Source: Fibrobacterota bacterium (GTDB lineage: Bacteria; Fibrobacterota; Fibrobacteria; UBA11236). From it: 64,000 nt of DNA. A model generated the notes under the pieces. That model did not search any database, was not told where the DNA came from, and saw only the letters and a list, made by a program, of their open reading frames with translations. Of this stretch, positions 18,433-27,410 are shown piece by piece (within the stretch, counting starts at the first letter, position 1; each line of letters starts with the position of its first letter). The position numbers were made by a program, and so were the translations under genes. Where the stretch lies: the NCBI GenBank assembly GCA_028287465.1, contig JAQBPO010000049.1, forward strand, positions 19,537 to 83,536, written 5' to 3'.

Positions 18433-19059
18433 ATGATTCAGGGCCGTCCGGGGTTCTTCTCCCTGGAAGGCGTGGATGGCAGCGGGAAGACCACCCAGCT
18501 CGCCCTCCTGGCCGATCGCCTGCGGACAATGGGCCGCGAGGTCGTCACCGTGCGCGAGCCCGGCGGCACACCCGTCTCGGACAAGATCCGCCAACTCATC
18601 CTTTCCCCGGAAAACCCGATCGTCCCTTCCGCGGAATTGCTGCTTTTCTCCGCCGCCCGGGCCCAATTGGTGGCCCAGGTCATCCAGCCGGCCTTGGAGG
18701 CCGGAAAGGTGGTCCTGGCCGATCGATTCGGCTGGTCGACCCTGGCCTATCAAGGTTACGGCCGCGGCATGGACTTCGGCCCCATCCGCGAACTTTTCCG
18801 AATCGCCTGCGGCGATGTCTGGCCCCTCCATAGCTTCTTGCTGGACCTGCCCATCCATTCCATGCGCGACCGCCTCGCCGCCGGAGGCCGGCCCGCCGAT
18901 CGGATGGAGAGCGAAAGCGCCCCGTTTTTCGAGCGCGTGCGGCTCGGCTACCTGAGCATCGCGGCGGAAAATCCGGATCGGTTCACCGTAATCGACGGCG
19001 GCCAGGCGGCCGAAACGGTCCAACAGGCAATCCTGTCGAAACTACTGCCCTTGCTCTAA
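18433..19059 (+). CDS. tmk: Thymidylate kinase
   Basis: Phosphorylates dTMP to dTDP in dTTP synthesis, in the cytosol. 208 residues, the normal size. The P-loop is FFSLEGVDGSGKTTQ at residues 8-22. VREPGGTPVSDKIRQLIL is the typical dTMP-binding segment. ADRFGWSTLAYQGYGRG carries the DR and the STLAYQG signature, with Phe in place of the usual Tyr of DRY. LAAGGRPADRMESE forms the LID region. It follows secA by 100 nt; no clear own ribosome site is seen before the ATG. Confidence 0.95.
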   Translation: MIQGRPGFFSLEGVDGSGKTTQLALLADRLRTMGREVVTVREPGGTPVSDKIRQLILSPENPIVPSAELLLFSAARAQLVAQVIQPALEAGKVVLADRFGWSTLAYQGYGRGMDFGPIRELFRIACGDVWPLHSFLLDLPIHSMRDRLAAGGRPADRMESESAPFFERVRLGYLSIAAENPDRFTVIDGGQAAETVQQAILSKLLPLL

Positions 19060-19087
19060 CTCCCCTGGAATCCTGGGATTGTGAAAT

Positions 19088-19101
19088 TTGTACATTCCAT
19101 G
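19088..19101 (+). repeat. Second copy of TTGTACATTCCATG
   Basis: Identical 14-mer to minus-strand 1707-1694, with matching A/T-rich flank. It contains TACATT, so it could be a distal promoter for the protease gene at 19243. Confidence 0.4.
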
Positions 19102-19192
19102 GGATCTTGTCCGACAGGTATCCGGGACCGGCGGGTCGGATCGGTCCGCAACCCGATCGTAGCCACCGGTCGCATTATCCGGGCGGAGATGA

Positions 19193-19198
19193 TAAGAT
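19193..19198 (+). promoter_or_regulatory. Putative -10 box (TAAGAT) for the CtpA-type protease gene
   Basis: The same hexamer as before the GT9-like gene and tRNA-Ser. It would give a leader of about 40 nt ending in AGGGAAC just before the ATG at 19243. Confidence 0.35.
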
Positions 19199-19242
19199 TT
19201 GAGTCAAGTGGACGTATCCCCAGTTGGTGTTAGGGAACAAAG

Positions 19243-20946
19243 ATGAAGAAGAGCAAGTTCTACTACGTTACCGTGGCCATCCTCATCGCGGGGTTCGCCT
19301 TCATCAGCAACCGGGTGCAGGCGGGAGGAGAGAAATTCTACTCCGACCTGATCCGATTGGACAAGGTCGTCACCAAGATCAACGAGAATTACGTGGAAGA
19401 CGTCTCTTCCGAAGAGCTGGTGGATGCGGCCATCGGGGGCATCCGTTCCATCCTCGATCCCCACACCGCCTATTTCACGCCCAAGGACTATGAGGACCTG
19501 AAGGTCAATACGGAAGGCGAATTCGGCGGCCTGGGCATCCAGATCGGCATCCGCGACCAGATCCTCACCGTGGTTTCGCCCCTGGCCGGCACGCCCGCCC
19601 ACCGGATGGGCCTGCAGGCCGGGGACAAGATCATCCGAATCGATACCACCAGCACCCAGGGAATCAGCATCGACGACGCGGTGGAGAAGCTGCGCGGAAA
19701 ACCGGGATCCCCGGTCAAGATCCAGATCCTGCGCGAGGGCATGCTGGAGCCCATGGAATTCAATATCGTGCGCGAGGTCATCAAGATCGAGAGCGTGCCG
19801 TATGCGGCCATGGTGAACGACTCGACCGGGTACATCAAGATCACCCAGTTCGCCAAGAGGACTTCCGAGGATCTCGAGGCCAAGATCATGGAGCTCAAGA
19901 AGAAGGACATGAAGAACCTGATCATCGACCTGCGCGTCAATCCGGGCGGACTGCTGAACCAGGCCATTTCCGTATCCGAACTCTTCCTCGACAAGAACCA
20001 GATGGTGGTGTACACCAAGGGCCGCGTGAAGTCCCAGAACCAGGAATACCACAGCCGCCGCAACCCCATCTGGACCAAGAAGATGGTCGTGCTCGTGAAC
20101 GAGAATTCCGCTTCGGCCTCGGAAATCGTGGCGGGCGCCATCCAGGATTGGGATCGCGGGATCGTGCTGGGGGAGACCTCTTTCGGGAAGGGTTCCGTGC
20201 AGACCATCCTGCCCCTGGACGGCCAGCAGAACACCCTCAAGCTGACCACGGCCTATTACTATACCCCCGCGGGCCGTTGCATCAACAAGCCGGAGAACGC
20301 GGTCCGCTTCAAGAAGGCGGCGACCGATTCGGCGCGCAAGGACACGACCTACTTCTACACCAAGGCGGGCCGCAAGGTGCTGGCCGGCGGAGGCATCACC
20401 CCGGACGTGATCCTTCCGGGCCGCAAATACACCCGCTTCGCCACCGAACTGCTCCGCAAGACCATGTTCTTCAATTACGCCATCAAGAAGCGCCACGAGA
20501 TCGCGAAGAAAACCAAGATCACCCCGGATTTCGTGGTCACCCCGGAGATCCTCGAGGACTTCAAGAAGTTCGTCTACACGGACACCACCTTCACCAAGTT
20601 CAAGAGCGCGTCCATCATCGCCCTGGAGAATTTCCGGGACATCGTGAAGAAAGAGCGCGTTGAGCGCGGGGACACCCTTCCCAACAACAAGGACAAGGCC
20701 GAGGTGGAGTCCGCCACGGGAGCCCTAGAGGGCGTGCTTCGCGCCGAAGCCGAGAAGGAATTCGAGAAGAACACGGATTACATAACATACCAGCTGAAGG
20801 CCGAATTGCTGGGCGCGGCCCTGGGCGAGGATGCCCGCACCGCCTTCGAACTCAAGAACGACAACCAGGTCATCGAGGCCAGCCGTTACCTGGGCGACCA
20901 CAAGCTCTTCGCCAAGGCATTCAAGAAGTCCAAGGATAAAGGCTAA
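19243..20946 (+). CDS. Carboxy-terminal processing protease, S41 family (CtpA/Prc-like)
   Basis: Periplasmic serine protease that trims or degrades envelope proteins from their C-termini. 567 residues. The N-terminus is a membrane helix or signal anchor (FYYVTVAILIAGFAFISN). A PDZ domain lies at about residues 90-170 (FGGLGIQIGIRDQILTVVSPLAGTPAHRMGLQAGDKIIRID). The catalytic core has the Ser-Lys dyad in LVNENSASASEIVAGAIQDWDRG and GETSFGKGSVQTILPL. The C-terminal 150 residues are helical and charged. The ATG is preceded by AGGGAAC. In other bacteria such enzymes act on murein hydrolases; the target here is unknown. Confidence 0.92.
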   Translation: MKKSKFYYVTVAILIAGFAFISNRVQAGGEKFYSDLIRLDKVVTKINENYVEDVSSEELVDAAIGGIRSILDPHTAYFTPKDYEDLKVNTEGEFGGLGIQIGIRDQILTVVSPLAGTPAHRMGLQAGDKIIRIDTTSTQGISIDDAVEKLRGKPGSPVKIQILREGMLEPMEFNIVREVIKIESVPYAAMVNDSTGYIKITQFAKRTSEDLEAKIMELKKKDMKNLIIDLRVNPGGLLNQAISVSELFLDKNQMVVYTKGRVKSQNQEYHSRRNPIWTKKMVVLVNENSASASEIVAGAIQDWDRGIVLGETSFGKGSVQTILPLDGQQNTLKLTTAYYYTPAGRCINKPENAVRFKKAATDSARKDTTYFYTKAGRKVLAGGGITPDVILPGRKYTRFATELLRKTMFFNYAIKKRHEIAKKTKITPDFVVTPEILEDFKKFVYTDTTFTKFKSASIIALENFRDIVKKERVERGDTLPNNKDKAEVESATGALEGVLRAEAEKEFEKNTDYITYQLKAELLGAALGEDARTAFELKNDNQVIEASRYLGDHKLFAKAFKKSKDKG

Positions 20947-20998
20947 TGAATGCCCGCATCCAATAAGCCGAAGGATAAGGACTAGTCCAGGCCGGCCC

Positions 20999-22294
20999 TT
21001 GCGCATCTTGACCGTAGGCGGCAGGATGCTGTCCAGGGCCCTCAGGGAACACGGGCATGAGGTGATGGCCCTGGGAACGCGGGGCTCCATCGGACACCCG
21101 CTCGACCGGGAAAGCGATCCCTTCCTTGATCCCGGATCCGCGGGCCCTTACCTTCGCCTGCTCGCGGAATCGTTCAGCCCCGATTGGATACTCCAGGTCG
21201 ACGACTCCACCCCCCTGGTGCACCTGGGACTGGAAACCCTCCCGTACAGGAAAGCCTGGTATGCCGTGGACTCCCACCTTCATGCGGACTGGCACCGGCA
21301 TTTCGCCCCGCTATTCGACGCGGTATTCTGCGCCCAGCGGAACCAGGTCGGAGCCTTGGCGGCCTACCGCACCCTCCAATCCCCCGTGACATGGCTTCCG
21401 CTCTCCTTCGGGGGCGAACCGGAATTCCTCCCTTGGGAGGGCAGGCAAATCGACGTTTCCTTCGTCGGCACCCTGGATGCGGCCTTGAATCCGGCCCGTA
21501 CCGCCTTGTTCGATTCCCTCAGGTCCGGCGGCCGATCCATCCACGCGGTCCAAGGGGACTACCAGGCCGTCTATCGGACTTCGCGCGCGGTCATCAACCA
21601 ATCGGTGCACGATGATCTCAACCTGCGCTGCTTCGAGGCCATGGGCAAAGGCGCGCTGTTGATTACGGATCGCATCACCCATTCCCTGGAGGAAATCGGG
21701 ATCCCGGGAGAGGATTTCCTCGTGTACCGGCCGGGAGACGCCGCGGACCTCGAGACGAAAATCGCTTGGGCCCTGGCCCACCCCTCCGAAGCCGGGGCCA
21801 TGGCGAAGCGCGGGCATGATAAGGTGATTCGGGAGCACCGTATCCGGCACAGGATCGCCCGTATCACGGAGGTCCTGGAAAAGGCGGGCGCCGGGAGCGC
21901 CGCGGCCGGCCATGTCCTGGCCCATTTGGCGGCGGCCCACGATCATGTGTCCCGGCTTTCCCTGCCTCCGCCCTTGCCGGCCTACTTCGCGATGGAGGGC
22001 CGACGGCTAGCCTTGGCCTCCCTGGATACGGAGCCGGAAGAGCCATTCGCCTTGTTGGCCCTGGCGAACCTGGATTTCGAACGGGGAAACTGGGCCGAAT
22101 CCCTCGCCTGGCTGGACCGGGCGGGGGGCCGCGACGGGGGAGAGGGGTATTACCGGCGTTACGCCTGCCTGCGGACCCTGGCCCTGGCCCATTCCGGCCG
22201 GATCGCGGAAGCCCGCCAAGCCGCGTACGCGGGCCTGCGGGCCTTGCCGGATGACCCGGATCTTCTGGGGATGATCCGGGTGCTCGGCGGTTGA
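20999..22294 (+). CDS. CgeB-like glycosyltransferase with C-terminal TPR-like region
   Basis: GT-B-type glycosyltransferase of the CgeB/Glyco_trans_1_2 group, probably modifying a surface polysaccharide or protein. The N-terminus is LRILTVGGRMLSRALREHGHEVMALG, a Rossmann strand-turn-helix. The C-terminal nucleotide-sugar domain has VSFVGTLD and the hallmark DDLNLRCFEAMGKGALLITDR near residue 205-225. The last 90 residues read as helical repeats (EPFALLALANLDFERGNWAESLAWLDRA), probably TPR. No ATG or GTG fits; I used the TTG at 20999, 52 nt after the protease stop. The gene ends 9 nt from the convergent GIN-domain lipoprotein gene. Confidence 0.7.
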   Translation: MRILTVGGRMLSRALREHGHEVMALGTRGSIGHPLDRESDPFLDPGSAGPYLRLLAESFSPDWILQVDDSTPLVHLGLETLPYRKAWYAVDSHLHADWHRHFAPLFDAVFCAQRNQVGALAAYRTLQSPVTWLPLSFGGEPEFLPWEGRQIDVSFVGTLDAALNPARTALFDSLRSGGRSIHAVQGDYQAVYRTSRAVINQSVHDDLNLRCFEAMGKGALLITDRITHSLEEIGIPGEDFLVYRPGDAADLETKIAWALAHPSEAGAMAKRGHDKVIREHRIRHRIARITEVLEKAGAGSAAAGHVLAHLAAAHDHVSRLSLPPPLPAYFAMEGRRLALASLDTEPEEPFALLALANLDFERGNWAESLAWLDRAGGRDGGEGYYRRYACLRTLALAHSGRIAEARQAAYAGLRALPDDPDLLGMIRVLGG

Positions 22295-22303
22295 CCGTCC
22301 GGC

Positions 22304-23179
22304 TCAGGGCTTGGGCTTGGCCGCCGCCTCGGAGAATTTGATGGTCTTTGCGGGCAGGGCGGGGGCCGTTTCATACTGGCCGGCTGCGCCCGACTTGGCG
22401 GACCCGGCAGGCTGTCCCACGGTGGCCGAGGTTTTTGCCGCCGCGGATTTCTTCGGCAGGCCGCGATGTTCCACCACCTTGCCGGTTCCGGTCAGGGTGT
22501 AGTTCAGCTTGGACGGCGCCCCCCACCATTCCACCCGGCCCGAACCGGTCAGGGCCAGGTTCAGTGCGGATTGGTAATCGAGGTCGAGGAAGACGAATCC
22601 CGATCCGCTCAGTTCCACGTCCGCATCCCCGGAGAGCAGGTTCTCGCCGTGTATTTCCCCGTCCCCGCGGAGATCGGCTTCCAGGAGCGCGGTATAACCT
22701 TCCATCACGATGGAGCCGGTGCCGTTGAGGGTGGCCTTCAACCGCGATGCCGTTCCCGAATAGCGGATCTCGCCGCCGCCGTTCAGGGTCAGGCTTACGT
22801 CCGGGAAATCGCCGTCCTCCTGGATTTCCACGAGGCCGTTGCCGTTATGGGTCAGGGAATGCAGGTTCGGCACGATGATGGTGATTTCCGGTTCGATGCT
22901 GGGTTGGATTTCCGAGCTCAATCCGATGGTCAGGGTGCCGCCGAAGGTGTCGGTCTGGAAATATCCCGTGAGGTTGGCGTCCGAGGAGACGTAGGCGGAA
23001 TACGCGGGACCGGCCTTCACGATGACGTGCACCGGGGCCTCCAGGCGGATGCGATCGAAGGAGGGCAGGCTGCGGATCTCGGTCGCCGCGATGCCGTTGC
23101 CTTGTTCCCACTGGAGGTCGACCACCATGCAGGAAGAGAGGAGGAGGGGGAGGATCGCCAGGGTCAGCCAGGGTTTCAT
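22304..23179 (-). CDS. GIN-domain (DUF2807) lipoprotein
   Basis: Exported lipoprotein with a head GIN domain, a right-handed beta-helix-like repeat common in Bacteroidetes and Fibrobacterota envelope proteins of unknown function. The signal peptide ends in the lipobox LLSSC (MKPWLTLAILPLLLSSC). DUF2807 features follow: FDRIRLEAPVHVIVKAG, then glycine-rich repeats such as LTHNGNGLVEI, LTLNGGGEIRYSG, LNGTGSIVMEG and LTGTGKVVEH. The tail is Ala/Lys/Pro-rich. The ATG at 23179 has AAGGA 8 nt upstream; the frame is open upstream but has no signal there. Convergent with the glycosyltransferase gene. Confidence 0.82.
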   Translation of the reverse strand: MKPWLTLAILPLLLSSCMVVDLQWEQGNGIAATEIRSLPSFDRIRLEAPVHVIVKAGPAYSAYVSSDANLTGYFQTDTFGGTLTIGLSSEIQPSIEPEITIIVPNLHSLTHNGNGLVEIQEDGDFPDVSLTLNGGGEIRYSGTASRLKATLNGTGSIVMEGYTALLEADLRGDGEIHGENLLSGDADVELSGSGFVFLDLDYQSALNLALTGSGRVEWWGAPSKLNYTLTGTGKVVEHRGLPKKSAAAKTSATVGQPAGSAKSGAAGQYETAPALPAKTIKFSEAAAKPKP

Positions 23180-23411
23180 CGCGGTTTCCTTTCCGGATCC
23201 GGGACGGTATCGCCGCCCCTTGTCCCGTTGTCGCTTGCCTACCCTTAAATCAAAATGCGGGCCAACCCGGCCGATGGGACGATTGTGCGGGTAGACCTTC
23301 AATTCCGCCTTTAAACGGGGTTTTCCGGGAAACCGCCCGGGTCAAGCGTCCCTTTCAGCGTCCAAGGCGTGGACAACCCCTGTCCAGGAATTGGAAGATT
23401 AGCCCGTCCCC

Positions 23412-24806
23412 ATGCCTGAATCGTCCGCAACCGCCCACCCTCCCGCCGCTCCCCAGGGACGTCCAAGGCCTGGCCGCCCAGCTTGGGGCGAACCGTTGAA
23501 ATTGCTTCCCCTATTCGGGTTTTTTGCGATCATGGCCGTGGTCCAGGCCAAGGGTCCCAATGAAGGCGATGGATGGCGGTACCTGCTCAATGCCAGGCAT
23601 ATCCTGGACGGGTATTTCGCCGGGCCCGATACCCTCATGTTCTGGAACGGCCCGGGCTACCCCCTGTTCCTGGCGCCTTTCCTGGCCCTGGGAATCCCCA
23701 TGGCCGTGGTCCGACTCGCCAACGCCGTTTTCCTGTCCCTGGCCGTAGCGCACTTCCAGGGGGCCTTGCGCCTGGCCGGAATCGAAAAGCGCAGCCTTGC
23801 TTACGCGTATGGCATGGGGCTTTTGCTCCTCCTCCACGGTCCCCTGCTCGGGATGGTCATGACCGAATCCCTCTCCGCCTTCCTGGTTTGCGGCGCGGCC
23901 TGGCATTACGGAGCCGCTACCCGGGGCGGCGGGCGGGCAGGGCGGCACGCCTGCCTGGCGGGGTTACATCTGGGTTACCTGGCCCTGACCAAGGTATTCT
24001 TCGGGTACGTACTCGAGGCGGCCCTGCCAATCGCAGCGGGCCTATGGCTATGGTCGGTCCGGGGCGGGCGGAAGCGACGAGGGGGAATTCCCGAAGCGAG
24101 CGGCCATCCCGGCCCAGGGGGCGAACGGCGGCCCGGGGAGATCCGGCGCGCGTCCGGTGCCGCGGCCTTGGCCTGCGCGTCCGGCCTGCTGCTTTGCGCG
24201 CCTTGGCTGGCGCATACCTGGGCCAAGACCGGCAAGGCCAACCTTTGGGGCAATTCCGGCGGGTTCCAACTCTATTTCATGTCCTTGCCGGAACGCGAAT
24301 ACTTCGGGGACTGGATCAATTTCGAGGCCTTGCTGGAGAATCCGGAATACTTCCGGAACCATGCGGACTTCATCCGGGAAACCCTCAAGCTGGATTACGT
24401 GGCCCAGGACGGCGTGTTCAAAAAGGAGGCGATACGCAATTGCCGGGAGCATCCGGGAAAGTGCATCCTCAACTGGCGCGCCAACGTGAATAGGATGGCC
24501 TTCGGCTTCCCCAATACCTATTACCCCGGCTCCCAGACGGAACTGGCGACCGGGAACCGGGCCTTCGTATTCGCCTTCCCTTTCATGGTCTGCCTGCTCC
24601 TGGCCGTTCCCGGATGGCTGGGGCGTCGCTCGGTGCCGCCTTGGGTGCAGGGTTGCCTGGCCTTCGCCTGCCTCTCCCTAGGAGGCATGTCCCTCGTCTG
24701 CGCGATTCCGCGCCAGGTCTTCCCTCTCTTGCCCATGTTGGGACTTTGGTGCATGGCGGTGGTGGAGAGGGCGCTCGAGATCCGTATAGTGGCTCGTCGC
24801 TCTTGA
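23412..24806 (+). CDS. Polytopic membrane protein, GT-C glycosyltransferase-like
   Basis: 464 residues with about nine hydrophobic segments. After a Pro-rich cytosolic N-terminus and a first helix, the loop NEGDGWRYLLNARHILDGYFAGPDTLMFWNGPGYPLFLAPFLAL has acidic residues and the layout of the first periplasmic loop of PMT/ArnT-like GT-C enzymes, which use polyprenyl-phosphate sugars. The central soluble loop (about residues 215-370) contains EYFGDWINFEALLENPEYFRNH. Function inferred from topology; no closer family recognised. It is divergent from the GIN-domain lipoprotein gene, and its stop codon lies inside a perfect hairpin. Confidence 0.6.
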   Translation: MPESSATAHPPAAPQGRPRPGRPAWGEPLKLLPLFGFFAIMAVVQAKGPNEGDGWRYLLNARHILDGYFAGPDTLMFWNGPGYPLFLAPFLALGIPMAVVRLANAVFLSLAVAHFQGALRLAGIEKRSLAYAYGMGLLLLLHGPLLGMVMTESLSAFLVCGAAWHYGAATRGGGRAGRHACLAGLHLGYLALTKVFFGYVLEAALPIAAGLWLWSVRGGRKRRGGIPEASGHPGPGGERRPGEIRRASGAAALACASGLLLCAPWLAHTWAKTGKANLWGNSGGFQLYFMSLPEREYFGDWINFEALLENPEYFRNHADFIRETLKLDYVAQDGVFKKEAIRNCREHPGKCILNWRANVNRMAFGFPNTYYPGSQTELATGNRAFVFAFPFMVCLLLAVPGWLGRRSVPPWVQGCLAFACLSLGGMSLVCAIPRQVFPLLPMLGLWCMAVVERALEIRIVARRS

Positions 24807-24825
24807 GTTTGCTTCGCAAACTCAA
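24803..24825. terminator. Perfect 10-bp hairpin between convergent genes
   Basis: Arm TTGAGTTTGC, loop TTC, arm GCAAACTCAA, so the closing C-UUC-G is very stable. There is no U-tract on either side, so termination efficiency is uncertain. It overlaps the stop codon of the membrane protein gene and lies 43 nt before the end of the convergent YjfB-like gene. Confidence 0.5.
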
Positions 24826-24868
24826 CGCTCCGAACTCAGCGCCCTTTTCCCTTCGGCGGCGGGCGGGA

Positions 24869-25051
24869 CTAAGCGGTGATGTCGAGGTTGCCGCCTACGC
24901 CGGCGGGGCTGGGCGATTGGGGGGGCGGGGGAAGGGCTTCCAGCAATTGGGCGCTCTGTTGCTTCGCCAGATCCTGGGTCTTTTTGAGCATGATCAGGTC
25001 TTGGGAGGCGGCCGCGCCCTGGGCGCCGCCGGCGGGAGATATGTTGTCCAT
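24869..25051 (-). CDS. YjfB-like putative motility protein
   Basis: 60 residues. The layout matches the small YjfB family (putative motility proteins): a short N-terminus, one amphipathic helix with LIMLKKTQDLAKQQSAQLLEAL, a Pro-rich linker, and a C-terminal GVGGNLDITA, corresponding to the family's G.GG.IDI ending. GAGG precedes the ATG. The molecular function of this family is not established. It lies about 14 kb from the flagellar operon and divergently abuts murA, sharing its promoter region (93 nt between start codons). Confidence 0.6.
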   Translation of the reverse strand: MDNISPAGGAQGAAASQDLIMLKKTQDLAKQQSAQLLEALPPPPQSPSPAGVGGNLDITA

Positions 25052-25132
25052 GACCTCGATGGTAGAGGCTGGCAGGTCCCGCCGGCAAGCGGTTCTGGGC
25101 CGCCCGATTGGAGATTATCCCGGTCCAGTTTG

Positions 25133-25138
25133 TACATT
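25133..25138 (+). promoter_or_regulatory. -10 box (TACATT) of a leaderless murA transcript
   Basis: TACATT, within TTTGTACATT, ends 6 nt before the murA ATG; no Shine-Dalgarno sequence. A possible -35, TTGGAG, lies 19 nt upstream (25108-25113). Confidence 0.5.
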
Positions 25139-25144
25139 TGAGCC

Positions 25145-26455
25145 ATGGCCAAAAAGTTCATCATAGAGGGCGGTCGATACCTAAAAGGGGAAATCCGCAT
25201 CCGGGGCGCCAAGAACGCGGTCACCAAGCAGATGGTCGCCGCCTTGCTCGCTCCGGGGAAGTCCGTTCTCAATAATGTCCCTGAAATCGGGGACGTCGAA
25301 ATCACCAAGCAAATCCTCTCCTCGATCGGTTGCGTCGTCACCCACCGGAAAGAAGCGGGGATATTAGAAATCGACGCGTCGAACCTTTCGACCCATATCG
25401 TGCCGCAGGAATACTCCGGGCTCAACCGCATCCCCATCCTTTTGGCCGGCGTGCTCCTGCATCGCTTCGGCAAGGCCGAGATCCCCATGATGGGAGGTTG
25501 CGATATCGGGCCGCGCCCCCTGGACTTCCACCTGGAAGGCTTCCGCACCCTGGGAGCGGACATCTCCTACGAGAACGGCGCCTATCATTTCAAGGCCAAG
25601 CGGTTGGCCGGCGCCCGCATCACCTTGCCGTTCCCGAGCGTGGGGGCGACCGAGAATCTCATGATGGCGGCCGCGACGGCCCAGGGCACCACCGAGATCC
25701 GCAATGCCGCCATCGAGCCCGAGATCGTGGACCTGGCCCTGTTCCTCCAGTCCATGGGCGCCATCATCACCCAGGAGACCGATCGCACCTGGATCATCCA
25801 GGGAGTGGGGGAGCTTCACGCGGCCCAGCATCGCGTCATCAACGATCGGATCGAGGCCGCGTCCTTCGCGGTCTCCGCCATCGCCACGCGCGGGGACGTG
25901 TTGATCCGCGGGGCGGATCAACTGCACATGCTCACCTTCCTCAACTGGCTGCGCAAGGCCGGCGGGGAATTCGAGACCGTAGAGGACGGCATCCGGTTCT
26001 ACGGCGTGCATTCGAAACTCAAGCCCATCGCGGTGGAGACCGGGGTGCACCCCGGACTCATGACCGATTGGCAGCAGCCCCTGGTCATCCTGCTCACCCA
26101 GGCGGACGGCATGTCCGTCATCCACGAGACGGTCTACGAGAACCGCTTCGGATACGCGGAGACCCTGAACCGGATGGGCGCGCGCATCCAGCTCTACAAC
26201 GAATGCCTGGGCGGGCGCGATTGCCGTTTCCGCAATTCCGGCCACAAGCATTCCGCCATCATCCAGGGCCCGACGCCGCTCAAGGGCGCCAGCATCGAGA
26301 TCCCGGATCTGCGCGCGGGCTTCTCCTACCTGGTCGCCGCGGTGCTGGCCAAGGGCAGGACGGAAATCTCCGGCGTGAATTACATCGAGCGCGGCTATGA
26401 CCGCGTCGTGGAAAAGTTCCAGGCCCTCGGGGTCCCCATCTCCGTGGTGGAGTGA
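25145..26455 (+). CDS. murA: UDP-N-acetylglucosamine 1-carboxyvinyltransferase (MurA)
   Basis: First committed step of peptidoglycan synthesis: transfers enolpyruvate from PEP to UDP-GlcNAc in the cytosol. 436 residues. IRGAKNAV near residue 20 supplies the conserved Lys-Asn. The catalytic loop MMGGCDIGPRPLDFH near residue 118 keeps the active-site Cys that fosfomycin modifies. PSVGATENLMMAAATAQGTTEIRNAAIEPEI and IPDLRAGFSYLVAAVLAKG are further family signatures. The loop has Asp rather than the usual Ala after the Cys. A TACATT -10-like element 6 nt before the ATG suggests leaderless translation. Confidence 0.96.
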   Translation: MAKKFIIEGGRYLKGEIRIRGAKNAVTKQMVAALLAPGKSVLNNVPEIGDVEITKQILSSIGCVVTHRKEAGILEIDASNLSTHIVPQEYSGLNRIPILLAGVLLHRFGKAEIPMMGGCDIGPRPLDFHLEGFRTLGADISYENGAYHFKAKRLAGARITLPFPSVGATENLMMAAATAQGTTEIRNAAIEPEIVDLALFLQSMGAIITQETDRTWIIQGVGELHAAQHRVINDRIEAASFAVSAIATRGDVLIRGADQLHMLTFLNWLRKAGGEFETVEDGIRFYGVHSKLKPIAVETGVHPGLMTDWQQPLVILLTQADGMSVIHETVYENRFGYAETLNRMGARIQLYNECLGGRDCRFRNSGHKHSAIIQGPTPLKGASIEIPDLRAGFSYLVAAVLAKGRTEISGVNYIERGYDRVVEKFQALGVPISVVE

Positions 26456-26488
26456 CCGGCCCGCGGGCACACCGAAAATCTTAAAGCG

Positions 26489-26494
26489 TATAAT
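26489..26494 (+). promoter_or_regulatory. -10 box (TATAAT) of a leaderless parA-like transcript
   Basis: Perfect TATAAT consensus ending 6 nt before the ATG at 26501. The spacer ATCCCC contains no ribosome site, so the transcript would begin at the start codon. Confidence 0.7.
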
Positions 26495-26500
26495 ATCCCC

Positions 26501-27400
26501 ATGACAAAATCCTTTTGCTTCCTTTCCAAAAAAGGCGGGGTCGGGAAGACCACCTTCTCCCTGAATTGCGCCCATGCCCTCGCCTTCTCCAAGTTCCGCA
26601 CCCTTTTGGTGGACATGGACGGCCAAGCCAACCTGACCCGCCATCTCCTCAAGGGCGCTGCCGGCATGGAAGGCGTCCCAGGCGAACCTGCCAAGGCTCC
26701 CTTGCCCGGTTCGGCCGTGCCCGCCGGGTTTCCCGACATCTCCCAGGTCCTCCTCCGCCGATGCGCGCCCCACGAGGCCATCCTCACCACGGGTTACGAA
26801 AACCTGGACCTGCTCGCGGGAAGCACCAGCCTGGACGACCTGCCCATCCTGGACGCGCGCCTGATCCGCGAGCCGGCGCGCTTCAAGCTCATCCTCCAGG
26901 AATTGGCGCCGGATTACGATTTCATCCTGGTCGACTGCCCGCCCATCGTCAATTGGCTTACCCGCATGGTGCTCTTCGCGGTGGAAGGCGTGATCGTGCC
27001 GATCCAGGCGGAACCTTACGCGCTGCAGGGCCTGCAGGATCTCATTCCCATGCTCGACAAGATGTCCGCCACGGCGCAGTTGTACAAGATCGTGATCAAC
27101 ATGTACCGGGCCAATACCCAGTTGCACCAGAATATCCTGAAGGAGATCGCGGAAGAGTTCCCCGGCCGCATAGCCAGGCAGACCGTCCGACAGACCATCC
27201 AGTTGGCCGAGGCCGCCCGCGAAGGGCTGAGCATCTTCGAGTACGCGCCCGCGTCCATCGGCGCCTTGGATCTCTACGCCTTGTGCTGGGAACTATTCGA
27301 GTTGTCGCCCGATAAGGTCAAGCTGAACGTTCAGGCGCGCGCGGAAAAGGCCGCTCCGGAAGCCGTCACGGCTCCCTTGGCCGAGGAAAACCCGGTCTAG
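26501..27400 (+). CDS. ParA/Soj-family ATPase
   Basis: Deviant Walker A ATPase of the ParA family, which positions chromosomes, plasmids or protein complexes. 299 residues. The deviant P-loop is LSKKGGVGKTTFSLNCAHAL at residues 6-25. LLVDMDGQANLTRHLL is the A' motif, and YDFILVDCPPIVNWLTRMVL is Walker B. The C-terminus adds about 40 Ala/Glu-rich residues. No parB partner or parS site was seen nearby, so it may be an orphan that positions something other than the chromosome, such as a polar flagellar or surface complex. It starts 45 nt after murA from its own TATAAT. Confidence 0.88.
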   Translation: MTKSFCFLSKKGGVGKTTFSLNCAHALAFSKFRTLLVDMDGQANLTRHLLKGAAGMEGVPGEPAKAPLPGSAVPAGFPDISQVLLRRCAPHEAILTTGYENLDLLAGSTSLDDLPILDARLIREPARFKLILQELAPDYDFILVDCPPIVNWLTRMVLFAVEGVIVPIQAEPYALQGLQDLIPMLDKMSATAQLYKIVINMYRANTQLHQNILKEIAEEFPGRIARQTVRQTIQLAEAAREGLSIFEYAPASIGALDLYALCWELFELSPDKVKLNVQARAEKAAPEAVTAPLAEENPV

Positions 27401-27410
27401 CGGGACGGCT

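Noticed and set aside
20941..21000. Short ATG start near 20946 for the CgeB-like glycosyltransferase
   Set aside because: That ATG is in another frame and soon stops; the Rossmann N-terminus begins at the TTG at 20999.
20981..21003. Sigma-54 promoter before the glycosyltransferase (GGCCGGCCCTTGC)
   Set aside because: The spacing between the GG and GC elements is one base short of the requirement.
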